Positions 36,802 to 44,940 of a stretch of DNA of 53,973 nt are shown here, piece by piece. The notes beneath the pieces were generated by a model. It was not told where the DNA came from and did not search any database. It worked only from the letters and a program-made list of their open reading frames with translations. Source of the DNA: Bacteroidales bacterium (GTDB lineage Bacteria; Bacteroidota; Bacteroidia; Bacteroidales; UBA932); contig JAFURF010000083.1 of assembly GCA_017471965.1 (NCBI GenBank), forward strand, positions 1 to 53,973, in the 5' to 3' direction. Within the stretch, counting starts at the first letter, position 1. Each line of letters starts with the position of its first letter. Made by a program: the position numbers and the translations under genes.

Positions 36802-38526
36802 TTAATCCGGATATTGTGTCCTGCCGGCTTCGACCATGGCATCAAGTTTCGCCTGATCCACGACAGTCAGAGCGCTGCGGTCAATCATGTCGTCCTCACA
36901 ATGCCAATAGAACGGCACACATCCGTTAGCCTTCGCCTCCCTTACCATACATGCATTGAACAGAGCCAGAGACTTTGCATATCCTTCCTTCGCCTTGGCA
37001 TTTTCCTCGGCTGTTCCAAGATTACATTGCCTCCAACTGTCGGCACCGAACTCTCCGATGATGACAGGTATTCCGTTGTCCCAGAACTTCTTCTTCATCT
37101 TGGCCATCTGACCGGCGAGATATTCCTCGTTATTGCCTCTCACCCATCTGCCTGCATATGAACCTGTAGCATAGGATTCCATTTCATCACCCCAGAAGAA
37201 CGCCATCTTTCCCCATGACTCATCCTGTGCCATTCCACAGAACTGCCATGGAGTATAATAATGAACTTCTGCAGCAAGACGGCCTTCCACGCTGTCGGTC
37301 GGAAGAGTGTTCATCAACTGTACGGTCCTGTCGACATCAGTATTCGGTCCCTGGAACACCAGGACGCGGTATGCATTCCTGCCACCTGTAGCACGGACAG
37401 CATCAATGAATGTCTGCTCATACCTCAGGAGAGTCGCCATATCATCAGCATCATTCACGTTAGGCTCGTTGGTTCCGGCAAACAGAAGATGCTCGTCATA
37501 GTCACGGAATGCTGTAGCAATCTGAGTCCAGATGGCATGCTGCTGTGCATCGACATTCTCATCATAGCCATTCGGAATATCATTCTCAAGCCATCCTCCG
37601 TCCCAATGGATATTGAGGATCGCATACATGTCATTGTCAACGATATAGTCGATGACTTCCTTCACCCGGTCCATCCAAGAACTCCTGACTATGTACCCTT
37701 CACCTTCTTCGAGATTCTGATCCCATGAGCAAGGAACACGCACTGCATTGAAACCCAACTCCTTGAAGTACTTGATTATATCTTCTGTAGTCCTAGGAGC
37801 GCCCCAAGCAGTCTCTCCTCCTGTGGCCTCGAGTGTATTACCCAGATTGATTCCAAGAATCATCTTCTTCATCAATGTCTTGGCATCGCTCTCCATTCCC
37901 GTCATGTCGGGATCCGGTGCTGGTCCGGCATATCCCTCCTGAGTGACGGTAAGTACATGACTTGCCTTCGAGGTCTTGAACGTGATGACTGCTTTTCTCG
38001 AAGACGCAAGATTATTCTTTGCTGCAGAGAACTTCGCTTCTGACGCATCAAGAGAAACCTTCTTTACCCAACTTCCTTCTATCTCCACATCATATGTATC
38101 GGATGCAGAAACCTTTACGGAAAACTCTTGAGCAGATGCATCCAATACGACTTCTGTCTTTTCCACATACAGAGGATTGCCTTTCTGGATGACCTCGACT
38201 TTTTCATTCACCTTTCCTCCGATGGTCAGATTCACTGATGTCGAACGGGCTTCGACTCCTTCATTCGCAGAGACAGTCACGGCAAGTTTCACCATCTTCG
38301 CAGACTGGGACTGATTGTCAGACACAGTGCACCAGGAATCAGGACTCGATGCCTTCACCTCTGACACAGTCTGGATGTTGATATATTGTACACCGCCATC
38401 CTTTTCAAACTCAAGGACATCCTGAACAAGTCTGTATTCCACTTCTCCCCCTTCCTGGGAAGGCTGACATGCCGAAAGTCCGAAAACTGACAATACGGCA
38501 CATACAAATGCATAAAGATACTTCAT
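36802..38526 (-). CDS. GH5 endo-beta-1,4-glycanase with BACON domains
   Basis: A 574-residue surface lipoprotein (VFGLSACQPS). Residues about 25-200 contain two BACON-type immunoglobulin-like domains (SWCTVSDN; GSWVKKVS), known to act as spacers in surface glycanases. The TIM-barrel GH5 module follows (about 205-574): GINLGNTLEATGGETAWG, GFNAVRVPCSWD, INIHWDGGWL, acid/base Glu near 354 (FAGTNEPN), HYYTPWQF and nucleophile Glu near 492 (VIIGEFGA). The pattern resembles subfamily 4, which includes endoglucanases, xyloglucanases and some xylanases; the xylan setting favours a xylanase, but this is not settled. The ATG at 38526 gives the signal peptide; the open frame back to 38577 runs through a hairpin. 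It is separated from the SGBP genes by that hairpin. Confidence 0.85.
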   Translation of the reverse strand: MKYLYAFVCAVLSVFGLSACQPSQEGGEVEYRLVQDVLEFEKDGGVQYINIQTVSEVKASSPDSWCTVSDNQSQSAKMVKLAVTVSANEGVEARSTSVNLTIGGKVNEKVEVIQKGNPLYVEKTEVVLDASAQEFSVKVSASDTYDVEIEGSWVKKVSLDASEAKFSAAKNNLASSRKAVITFKTSKASHVLTVTQEGYAGPAPDPDMTGMESDAKTLMKKMILGINLGNTLEATGGETAWGAPRTTEDIIKYFKELGFNAVRVPCSWDQNLEEGEGYIVRSSWMDRVKEVIDYIVDNDMYAILNIHWDGGWLENDIPNGYDENVDAQQHAIWTQIATAFRDYDEHLLFAGTNEPNVNDADDMATLLRYEQTFIDAVRATGGRNAYRVLVFQGPNTDVDRTVQLMNTLPTDSVEGRLAAEVHYYTPWQFCGMAQDESWGKMAFFWGDEMESYATGSYAGRWVRGNNEEYLAGQMAKMKKKFWDNGIPVIIGEFGADSWRQCNLGTAEENAKAKEGYAKSLALFNACMVREAKANGCVPFYWHCEDDMIDRSALTVVDQAKLDAMVEAGRTQYPD

Positions 38527-38546
38527 GGTTTTTAGTGTTATTGGAA

Positions 38547-38574
38547 GCAGGAGGCCCGGCCAAGGGCCTCCTGC
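38547..38574 (-). terminator. Strong operon-internal hairpin between SGBP and GH5 genes
   Basis: GCAGGAGGCCC (38547-38557) and GGGCCTCCTGC (38564-38574) form a perfect 11-bp GC-rich stem with a 6-base loop. It sits in the 71-bp gap between the second SGBP gene and GH5, on an otherwise tightly spaced operon. No T-run follows on the minus strand, so it may be an RNA-stabilising or partial-termination structure that keeps enzyme and regulator expression below that of the surface proteins. Confidence 0.7.
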
Positions 38575-38597
38575 CAAAATTCTGGATTTATGTCTGA

Positions 38598-41204
38598 TTA
38601 CTCAAAGGTAACAGCAGGGAAGATATTGTTGAATGTAAACACTGTCCTCATTGACGATGAGAATGCCAGACCGGCCATGACATCGCCTTCCGGCTCTCCG
38701 AACGCACAGCCGGCACCTTTGGTGGCACCATAGCAGTTCCAGAGTTCGAGACGATACTTGGCTCCTTCATTTGTATCGAGCACTTTGGCTGGGTCATAAG
38801 TCACTTCCTGACCGTCAAGATACAGTTTATCCAAAGTTGCATGAGTTGCAGGGAATGCACCGAACAGATCAGCAACTTCAATGAATGTCATGATCGAACC
38901 GGCAGCATGGTCAGCAGACTCATAAGTGATGTCAAACTCAGCATTGTTCATCTTGAGTTTACTGTTCTCATCAACAGCAACAGTCATGGACGCACCCTGG
39001 TTATGTCCCCAGGTTCCGCCCCATGACGGATTGATTGTCACGAGGTTAGGAGTGAAGACAGGATTCAGTACGATATAGAATGTCACTTCAATCTTGGATG
39101 TGAAATGAACTGCAGGATCATTTGCCACATTTGTTGATGCACTGAACGGACTGCTGATGACATTGCCATCTGCCGCACCCTTTCCATATATATTGAACAG
39201 TTCGACTCGGAAGGTACCGTTGTTCTCTATATCGCCATAGAAGAACCTGGTCGCGTCAAATTTTACAGAAACGTCATCACACTTGATATCGGTCACAGTT
39301 ACGATTGCATCAGGATACTTGGCAGCAAGTTTCTGGATATCAAGATAGAATATCATGACATTGTCCATAGCGGCCTCATAAACTATAGTATGCGAACCGT
39401 TGAGTTCAGCAGGAGCAATCTTGAGTTCCGTTCCCCAAGTTCCTGCCCAATTTGAATCGACACATACAAATGAAGCGGTGAGTTTCTCATCAGCAACCCT
39501 CTTTGCCTCACTGTAATAGTTGAGAGCATAGCCATAAGTGCCGTCACCGGCATCAAGCATGATCTGTACTCCATCCTCGGTGAGGGTGAGGATCTTGAGG
39601 GTTCCCTTCTTAGCAGGGAGCCATGTGTTGCCATGGATCACATCTACATCTACTGTAATGGTCTTGGCTTCCTCATCGACTGTGAATGTACCGGTCTCAT
39701 CAGTGACAGTACCATCCTCAGCGATACGATGGACATTGAATGTACCGTCCTCAAGGAATTCCATATATCCGTAATCCTTGCCATAAGTATAACCGATCCA
39801 TCCGTTGCCTGTTCCCATCTCCCAATAGATAGACTGCTCGATGTTCGGCTGGCCATTTGAAATGGTCGCCCAACTGTCTGTCACACCATACTGGGTATAA
39901 GGTCCTTCAAAGACATGCTGTTTCTGCTCCTCTCCCTGACCGTTGTCAAGATACCATTTTGTATACAGAAGTTCCTTCTTGAATGGGACATTTTTCGCTG
40001 TAGACACAGGACGCACCGCAACTGCCTGATATACTGGAGTTGTAGTCTTGGTATCAAGTCCCTGATTGAACTGATATGTGACGGCGAAACTGGCATTTGT
40101 CGGATTCACTGTACCTGTAAGGTAGTATCCCTCTGCACCCTCGCCCTTCACAGAACTCTGGGTACGTGTTCCTGCCGCAGGGAGGAAGATAGAGTTGCCG
40201 TTAGGTCCGGTAAGTCTGTAACCTGCGACACCGTCTACCTCTGTCCATTCCTTCTTGCAGAGTGAGAAGAGTTCTTCAAAGTCTGCAGCAGTAGGAAGAG
40301 TCGCCTTGCCGTCTGTAACATTGAACGCGAGGTCTGCAACTGTCTTATATGTATCAGCAGAAGCATAGTCCGCCGGATTGATGCTGGTCATGACGCCATT
40401 GAGGTCACCGAATCCGAACAATCCTCCGAGTTCCGACTCAGTCGCGGCACCCACATTATACTTAGCCCATTTTACAGAAAGGCCGAGATCGACAAGGTCA
40501 TTGTCCAGGTCGAAAGTCTGTGATGCAGTAGTGAAAGACTCCACATCTCCATATACGACACCTGAGCCGAGATCAAGGTATGCAACATAACTGTACTCGG
40601 TACCAGGAAGGAGGCCCTTGCGGGTAAGAGCGTAGTCAGCAGTCAATTCCTTTGCCGCCATATTCACACCTGCACGTACCTTCTCAACTTCTGATGAAGC
40701 AGAGATAAGGATACCGCAGACAGCACCTTCAGGAGCATCTGTCACAGTACCTCCGAGGACAGCGGAATTGGCACCCACCTCAGCGGCAGCCTTGGTCACC
40801 ACCTTTGCATTGGTAGTGACGAGGCTCTTCACCTCACCTTTGTAATAGACCTTGCCCTGAAGGCGTACATAAGCCTGATAATAAACGGTCACATTCGTCT
40901 GAAGACCGGTAAGGGTTGCGGTAAACGCATTTCCGTCATATGAAGCGGTCACACTTTCAGTAAGTGCATCAGCAGAATAGCCATAGTAGAAGGCTGTCAT
41001 GTATGACGCTGACGCCATTCCGTCAAGACCTTCGACTGTACCGTGCAGAGTTGCAGAGGTGGCTGTCACATCTGCAGAACCCGTAACAACTGAAGATTCG
41101 TTGAGAATCGGTTCAGTAGGGATGTTCAACGGCTCTTCCACGCAGGAAGCAAGAGAGAATCCTGCGACAAGAGAGAGAAGTCCCAAAAATATCTTGTTTT
41201 TCAT
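38598..41204 (-). CDS. Multidomain surface lipoprotein, putative SGBP (PUL 2)
   Basis: An 868-residue lipoprotein (GFSLASCVEEP). Parts, in order: two fibronectin-III-like units (about 40-230; TSATLHGTVEGLD, NSAVLGGTVTDAPEG), a FISUMP/DUF1566-like region (about 235-405; VDLGLSVKWAKYNVGA, LPTAADFEELFSLC, YQAVAVRPV), a lipocalin-like region (about 415-575; YMEFLEDGTFNVHRI), and two related beta domains at about 577-715 and 721-868. The last two share a W-x-GTWG opening and an [FY]R[VL]EL[FW]N-x-YG motif, also present once in the neighbouring SGBP. Such proteins occupy the SusE/SusF or XusE position and bind polysaccharide at the surface. The start at 41204 gives a better signal peptide than 41213. 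Confidence 0.75.
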   Translation of the reverse strand: MKNKIFLGLLSLVAGFSLASCVEEPLNIPTEPILNESSVVTGSADVTATSATLHGTVEGLDGMASASYMTAFYYGYSADALTESVTASYDGNAFTATLTGLQTNVTVYYQAYVRLQGKVYYKGEVKSLVTTNAKVVTKAAAEVGANSAVLGGTVTDAPEGAVCGILISASSEVEKVRAGVNMAAKELTADYALTRKGLLPGTEYSYVAYLDLGSGVVYGDVESFTTASQTFDLDNDLVDLGLSVKWAKYNVGAATESELGGLFGFGDLNGVMTSINPADYASADTYKTVADLAFNVTDGKATLPTAADFEELFSLCKKEWTEVDGVAGYRLTGPNGNSIFLPAAGTRTQSSVKGEGAEGYYLTGTVNPTNASFAVTYQFNQGLDTKTTTPVYQAVAVRPVSTAKNVPFKKELLYTKWYLDNGQGEEQKQHVFEGPYTQYGVTDSWATISNGQPNIEQSIYWEMGTGNGWIGYTYGKDYGYMEFLEDGTFNVHRIAEDGTVTDETGTFTVDEEAKTITVDVDVIHGNTWLPAKKGTLKILTLTEDGVQIMLDAGDGTYGYALNYYSEAKRVADEKLTASFVCVDSNWAGTWGTELKIAPAELNGSHTIVYEAAMDNVMIFYLDIQKLAAKYPDAIVTVTDIKCDDVSVKFDATRFFYGDIENNGTFRVELFNIYGKGAADGNVISSPFSASTNVANDPAVHFTSKIEVTFYIVLNPVFTPNLVTINPSWGGTWGHNQGASMTVAVDENSKLKMNNAEFDITYESADHAAGSIMTFIEVADLFGAFPATHATLDKLYLDGQEVTYDPAKVLDTNEGAKYRLELWNCYGATKGAGCAFGEPEGDVMAGLAFSSSMRTVFTFNNIFPAVTFE

Positions 41205-41224
41205 ATTATTCAAATATTACACTA

Positions 41225-43189
41225 TTACTGAATTGTATGAATTTCCAGAGAAGTGATCTCCGCTGTCACCTGTGAAGAATCGAACGAGCCGTCTTCTCCA
41301 AGAGGTCCTTCTGCGTTGTCACCGACCAGGAGACATACTGAAACACATGAAGTGCCTTCAAAATTCACAGTAGCACCTGATGTATTGACAAGTTCGATCG
41401 TCATTTCACCATCTGCTGCAGGGACATCAATTGCAGATGAATGAGCAAATACATCCGCACCCCACAGATTGATCAGAATATTGTCACTTACGGCAAGTTT
41501 GGTTGTAGTTACGCCTTCCTTCCACTGAATGCCGGAAATCCTGAACTTGATCACAAGTTTCTGATTCTTCTTCAGTTTCATCTTGGTGATGTCAACCATC
41601 GGAGTGCCGCCCCATGGGTTATAGATATCGAAACGATACTGGAATGCGTTTGCATTGGTCTCGAAATAACCGTTCATGACAGAGTTGTCAAATGCCACCG
41701 CAATCGGACCGCTCTCAGATGAGATAGGCTTGATGGTAAGGTTTGCACAGAGATATCTGTTGACTGCACCTGTCGCATCTGTTCCTGCAGGAACACCGAG
41801 GACAACGACTGCATCGTCAGCGGAAACCTTCATCACGGTGAACTCAGTACCTTTCACCTCGACTGTAGTGTAGTCATTCGATGCAGAAAGAAGGGTAACC
41901 TCATCAGCGAATACCATCTTGTTGCCCTCGACTGTAAATGTTGTAGTCACTGCGCCTACAGTGCAAGAGTACTGGCCCTCAGTAGAAGTCGTTGCAAGAG
42001 TCATCTCGAAATCGTCCGCACCGGTGAATGCAGGAGTCCAGTTTGCACTGTAGTCATCCACGCTGTCGAATCCGTTTGACTCCCATGCACCTGTAGCCTC
42101 GTTCCACCACATCCAGTCATAAGGAGCGTCTCCGTTCATGAGGTAAGTGGTAGCGGTAGCAAGGTAAGAGGCACCTGAACCTGAAATCGTGAAAAGGTCT
42201 GTCGCAAGGTCCTCATACTCAGGCTCAGCAACAGGGATGGTAGTAAGGAGTCCGGACTCTTCCTTAGGAAGGATGGAAGGATCAGCAGCGGCCTCTGCCG
42301 AGATGAAGTTCCATACGAGCCACCATGGTCCTTCAGAGTTGGTACGCATAGTTGCAATCTGGAGAAGATATGGAGTACACTCGATGATGTTGAGGTTCAT
42401 AGTGTAGTTCTCGCATACAGAGTCGAAACTTGCATTATGAAGAGAATAGCAGTTCTCGAAAGTGAGGAGAGGCTGTTTAGGATTCGACACATTGAGGACG
42501 AATTTTCCTTTCATCAACGTACCTCCGTTCGCATCGTTACGGAACACTTCAGCAGTACATCCGTCAGTTGCAGAAAGACCGAAGGTCATATAAGAATCCA
42601 TATACGGGTCAGATGCAGGGATGAGCCAGTCCTGAAATCCCGGATCCCAGTTAGGAGTCCAGTTGTCGCTTCCGAACAGCAGGTCCTTCATACCTGAACC
42701 GTCGTTCTTCACATCGTCAGGACTCATATACATCACAGGACCGGTACAACGGCCGATACCGTAGTTGGCGTTCATCGGGATCCACTTGCGTGATGATTCC
42801 ACACCTCCGGCAAGGTTGGACCAGATCTCGTCACTAAGCATACCGAAGTCATTTTCGGTAACTTCGAAAGAATAAGGAGCGCCATACACAGGACCGGCAT
42901 CTGTCAGGATACCGAATGTAACTTCATACGTTCCTGCAAAAGGAAGATCTATCTTCATTGTTGACGACTGGGAACGACCCTGAGGAGTCTCCCAGAGCGC
43001 TACAGCACCTTCAATCAGAGACTGAAGAGTGACGGTATTACCGTCCACGGTTACCTTATAGGCGATGTCGTGCACCAGGTCATCAGACACATAGGTCGCC
43101 TCGCCAAGGCTGTGCTCCTCAGGCAGACATGCGCTCACCATGAAAAGGAGGCATGCCGCAATCGGATATATCAAAGACTTGAATTTCAT
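41225..43189 (-). CDS. Surface glycan-binding lipoprotein (PUL 2, SusE position)
   Basis: A 654-residue lipoprotein (LLFMVSACLPEE). An N-terminal PKD-like domain (about 35-110; FAGTYEVTFGILTDAGPVYG) precedes an unusual region with WDPGFQDWLIPASDPYMDS and YSLHNASFDSVCENYTMN, a lipocalin-like middle part (LATTSTEGQYSCTVGAV, NKMVFADEVTL) and a C-terminal beta domain with YRFDIYNPWGG, the motif shared with the next protein. This layout is typical of SGBPs downstream of susD in xylan loci of Bacteroides and Prevotella, where they capture xylan at the cell surface. It sits 26 bp from susD and 20 bp from the second surface protein. Ligand specificity is inferred from context. Confidence 0.75.
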   Translation of the reverse strand: MKFKSLIYPIAACLLFMVSACLPEEHSLGEATYVSDDLVHDIAYKVTVDGNTVTLQSLIEGAVALWETPQGRSQSSTMKIDLPFAGTYEVTFGILTDAGPVYGAPYSFEVTENDFGMLSDEIWSNLAGGVESSRKWIPMNANYGIGRCTGPVMYMSPDDVKNDGSGMKDLLFGSDNWTPNWDPGFQDWLIPASDPYMDSYMTFGLSATDGCTAEVFRNDANGGTLMKGKFVLNVSNPKQPLLTFENCYSLHNASFDSVCENYTMNLNIIECTPYLLQIATMRTNSEGPWWLVWNFISAEAAADPSILPKEESGLLTTIPVAEPEYEDLATDLFTISGSGASYLATATTYLMNGDAPYDWMWWNEATGAWESNGFDSVDDYSANWTPAFTGADDFEMTLATTSTEGQYSCTVGAVTTTFTVEGNKMVFADEVTLLSASNDYTTVEVKGTEFTVMKVSADDAVVVLGVPAGTDATGAVNRYLCANLTIKPISSESGPIAVAFDNSVMNGYFETNANAFQYRFDIYNPWGGTPMVDITKMKLKKNQKLVIKFRISGIQWKEGVTTTKLAVSDNILINLWGADVFAHSSAIDVPAADGEMTIELVNTSGATVNFEGTSCVSVCLLVGDNAEGPLGEDGSFDSSQVTAEITSLEIHTIQ

Positions 43190-43215
43190 AATATTCTATA
43201 TTATTAGGTTAAATC

Positions 43216-44919
43216 TTATTTCCAACCGTCGTTCTGGGTGTATACGTTTCCAGAAAGAGTGATCTGGTTGTCAGGAATGCGGCAGAGGCCCTTTGTCGCC
43301 TTGATTCTGTCGGCAGAAATGGTCACTACGTCTTCCTTGTTTCCACTCAGTACTGTCCATGTACCTGCAATCTCGGATGCTGCATAGTCTACGCCCTGAC
43401 GAAGAAGGTCCCAATAACGGAGTCCTTCACCCATGAACTCGCGATGACGCTCTGCGACAACGGCCTCGTTCGAGTATGTCACATCAGCAAGACCGGCACG
43501 CTTGCGCACCTGGTTCATATATGTAGCGTCCTGCTTGAGTTCGGAAAGCATGAGAAGGACGTCAGCATACCTCATGACAACGAAATCCTGATACTGTGAG
43601 ATCTGGAAGTCATGTCCGCCTTCCCACTCTGACTCTGCCTGTACTTCAGGAACTGCCTGACCTCCGACATTGTACGAGAGAGGGATATACTTCTTGAGGT
43701 TGTAACCTGTATATTCGCGCTGGTCAGCAAGAAGGTCGTCAGTCCAGATGGCGGTACGTCCTTCTGCAACATAATTGATGATGGTTGCGGCCTGACGCGC
43801 ATCACCGGACTCATATACATCCCATGCATCAGGATTGACCGTACATGCACCCCAGCCTTTTCCGTAAGGAACGGCAGCGACATCGGTCACACCACGAAGA
43901 CCCATCATCACGAGCCAACGGTTACCTGTAGTGACGCCGTTATAGTCCTGGGTATAGTTGAACTTCATCGTGAAGATGTATTCATTCACAGTGTCGTCCT
44001 TGCAGCCGATTCCTACCCAGTCGTTATAGTCAAGTCCCTGACCGTCACCGGCATCCTCAGCAACAGCGGCTCTCCAAAGACGTGCAAAACCGTTGTTATC
44101 CTTGGTCTGGACAAGTCCGTAATGTCCGCCGTTGACGATATCCTCAAGTGCGGTAATCACATAGTCCTTAGTCACATCCTGAGGTTCCTTACCATAATAG
44201 CCTGTATAGAAAAGGTATACTCTTGCCAGCATTGCCTTTGCAGCCTCTGCAGTCGCACGGCCGTCATTGGCTGCATGCCATGCCTTGGTAGGAACATACT
44301 TTATATTCTCGGAAGCGAACTTGAGGTCCTTGAAGATGAGGGCAAATGTAGAATCTGCCTCAGCCTGAGGCACGACTTCCTTTGTAGGCTCCTTCAGAAG
44401 AGGAACACGTCCGAAAAGACGAGCAAGGTCGAAATACTGGATGGCACGAAGGAATCTAGCCTCACCTTCAACGGCAGCCCTGGTCTCCTCAGGAGATGAA
44501 GTATTGAAGTCAGCGGAAGCCTCCCAGGTAATGTTGTCCAACTGCACAAGAAGAGAGTTGGCATTGAAGATACCTACGTAGTATGCCTTCCAGAGGTTCT
44601 CGAATATGTTCATATCTCCAGGAGACTGACTCTGGTCGAAACGGTCAACCACCTGATATGCGCGGCCGTCACCGTTTCCGGTAGCACCGAAGCAGTCGTC
44701 ACCCATGATTTCAGATGCTTCATAGAAAGATGGAGAAGAGCCACCTGACGCAGTACGGCGGTATCCGTCATAGCATCCCACAAGGGCAGCCTTTGCATCA
44801 GCCATTGTCTTATAATAGGTCTGTGAGTCGATACTTGACATCGATTCTGTGTCGAGTGAACATGCAGTACCGCTTAGAGCGAACAGAACTATTGCAATAT
44901 TTCTAAAAAACTTTTTCAT
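43216..44919 (-). CDS. SusD/RagB-family outer-membrane nutrient-binding lipoprotein (PUL 2)
   Basis: A 567-residue lipoprotein (ALSGTACSLDTES) forming the lid of the second SusCD importer. N-terminal SusD-like features: YYKTMADAKAALVGCYDGYR, and the helical EGEARFLRAIQYFDLARLFG and PLLKEPTKEVVPQAEAD segments with the TPR-like ALIFKDLKFA. C-terminal features: DFVVMRYADVLLMLSELKQD, VRKRAGLADV and RHREFMGEGLRYWDLLRQG, all typical of the family. It follows susC by 21 bp and precedes the SGBP gene by 26 bp. It shares little obvious identity with the SusD at 7611-9527, suggesting distinct ligands or xylan types. Confidence 0.95.
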   Translation of the reverse strand: MKKFFRNIAIVLFALSGTACSLDTESMSSIDSQTYYKTMADAKAALVGCYDGYRRTASGGSSPSFYEASEIMGDDCFGATGNGDGRAYQVVDRFDQSQSPGDMNIFENLWKAYYVGIFNANSLLVQLDNITWEASADFNTSSPEETRAAVEGEARFLRAIQYFDLARLFGRVPLLKEPTKEVVPQAEADSTFALIFKDLKFASENIKYVPTKAWHAANDGRATAEAAKAMLARVYLFYTGYYGKEPQDVTKDYVITALEDIVNGGHYGLVQTKDNNGFARLWRAAVAEDAGDGQGLDYNDWVGIGCKDDTVNEYIFTMKFNYTQDYNGVTTGNRWLVMMGLRGVTDVAAVPYGKGWGACTVNPDAWDVYESGDARQAATIINYVAEGRTAIWTDDLLADQREYTGYNLKKYIPLSYNVGGQAVPEVQAESEWEGGHDFQISQYQDFVVMRYADVLLMLSELKQDATYMNQVRKRAGLADVTYSNEAVVAERHREFMGEGLRYWDLLRQGVDYAASEIAGTWTVLSGNKEDVVTISADRIKATKGLCRIPDNQITLSGNVYTQNDGWK

Positions 44920-44940
44920 AATTCTCTTTGATTTAAACGG

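Noticed and set aside
38527-38577. N-terminal extension of the GH5 frame
   Set aside because: Would translate through the perfect hairpin and bury the lipoprotein signal; ATG at 38526 preferred.
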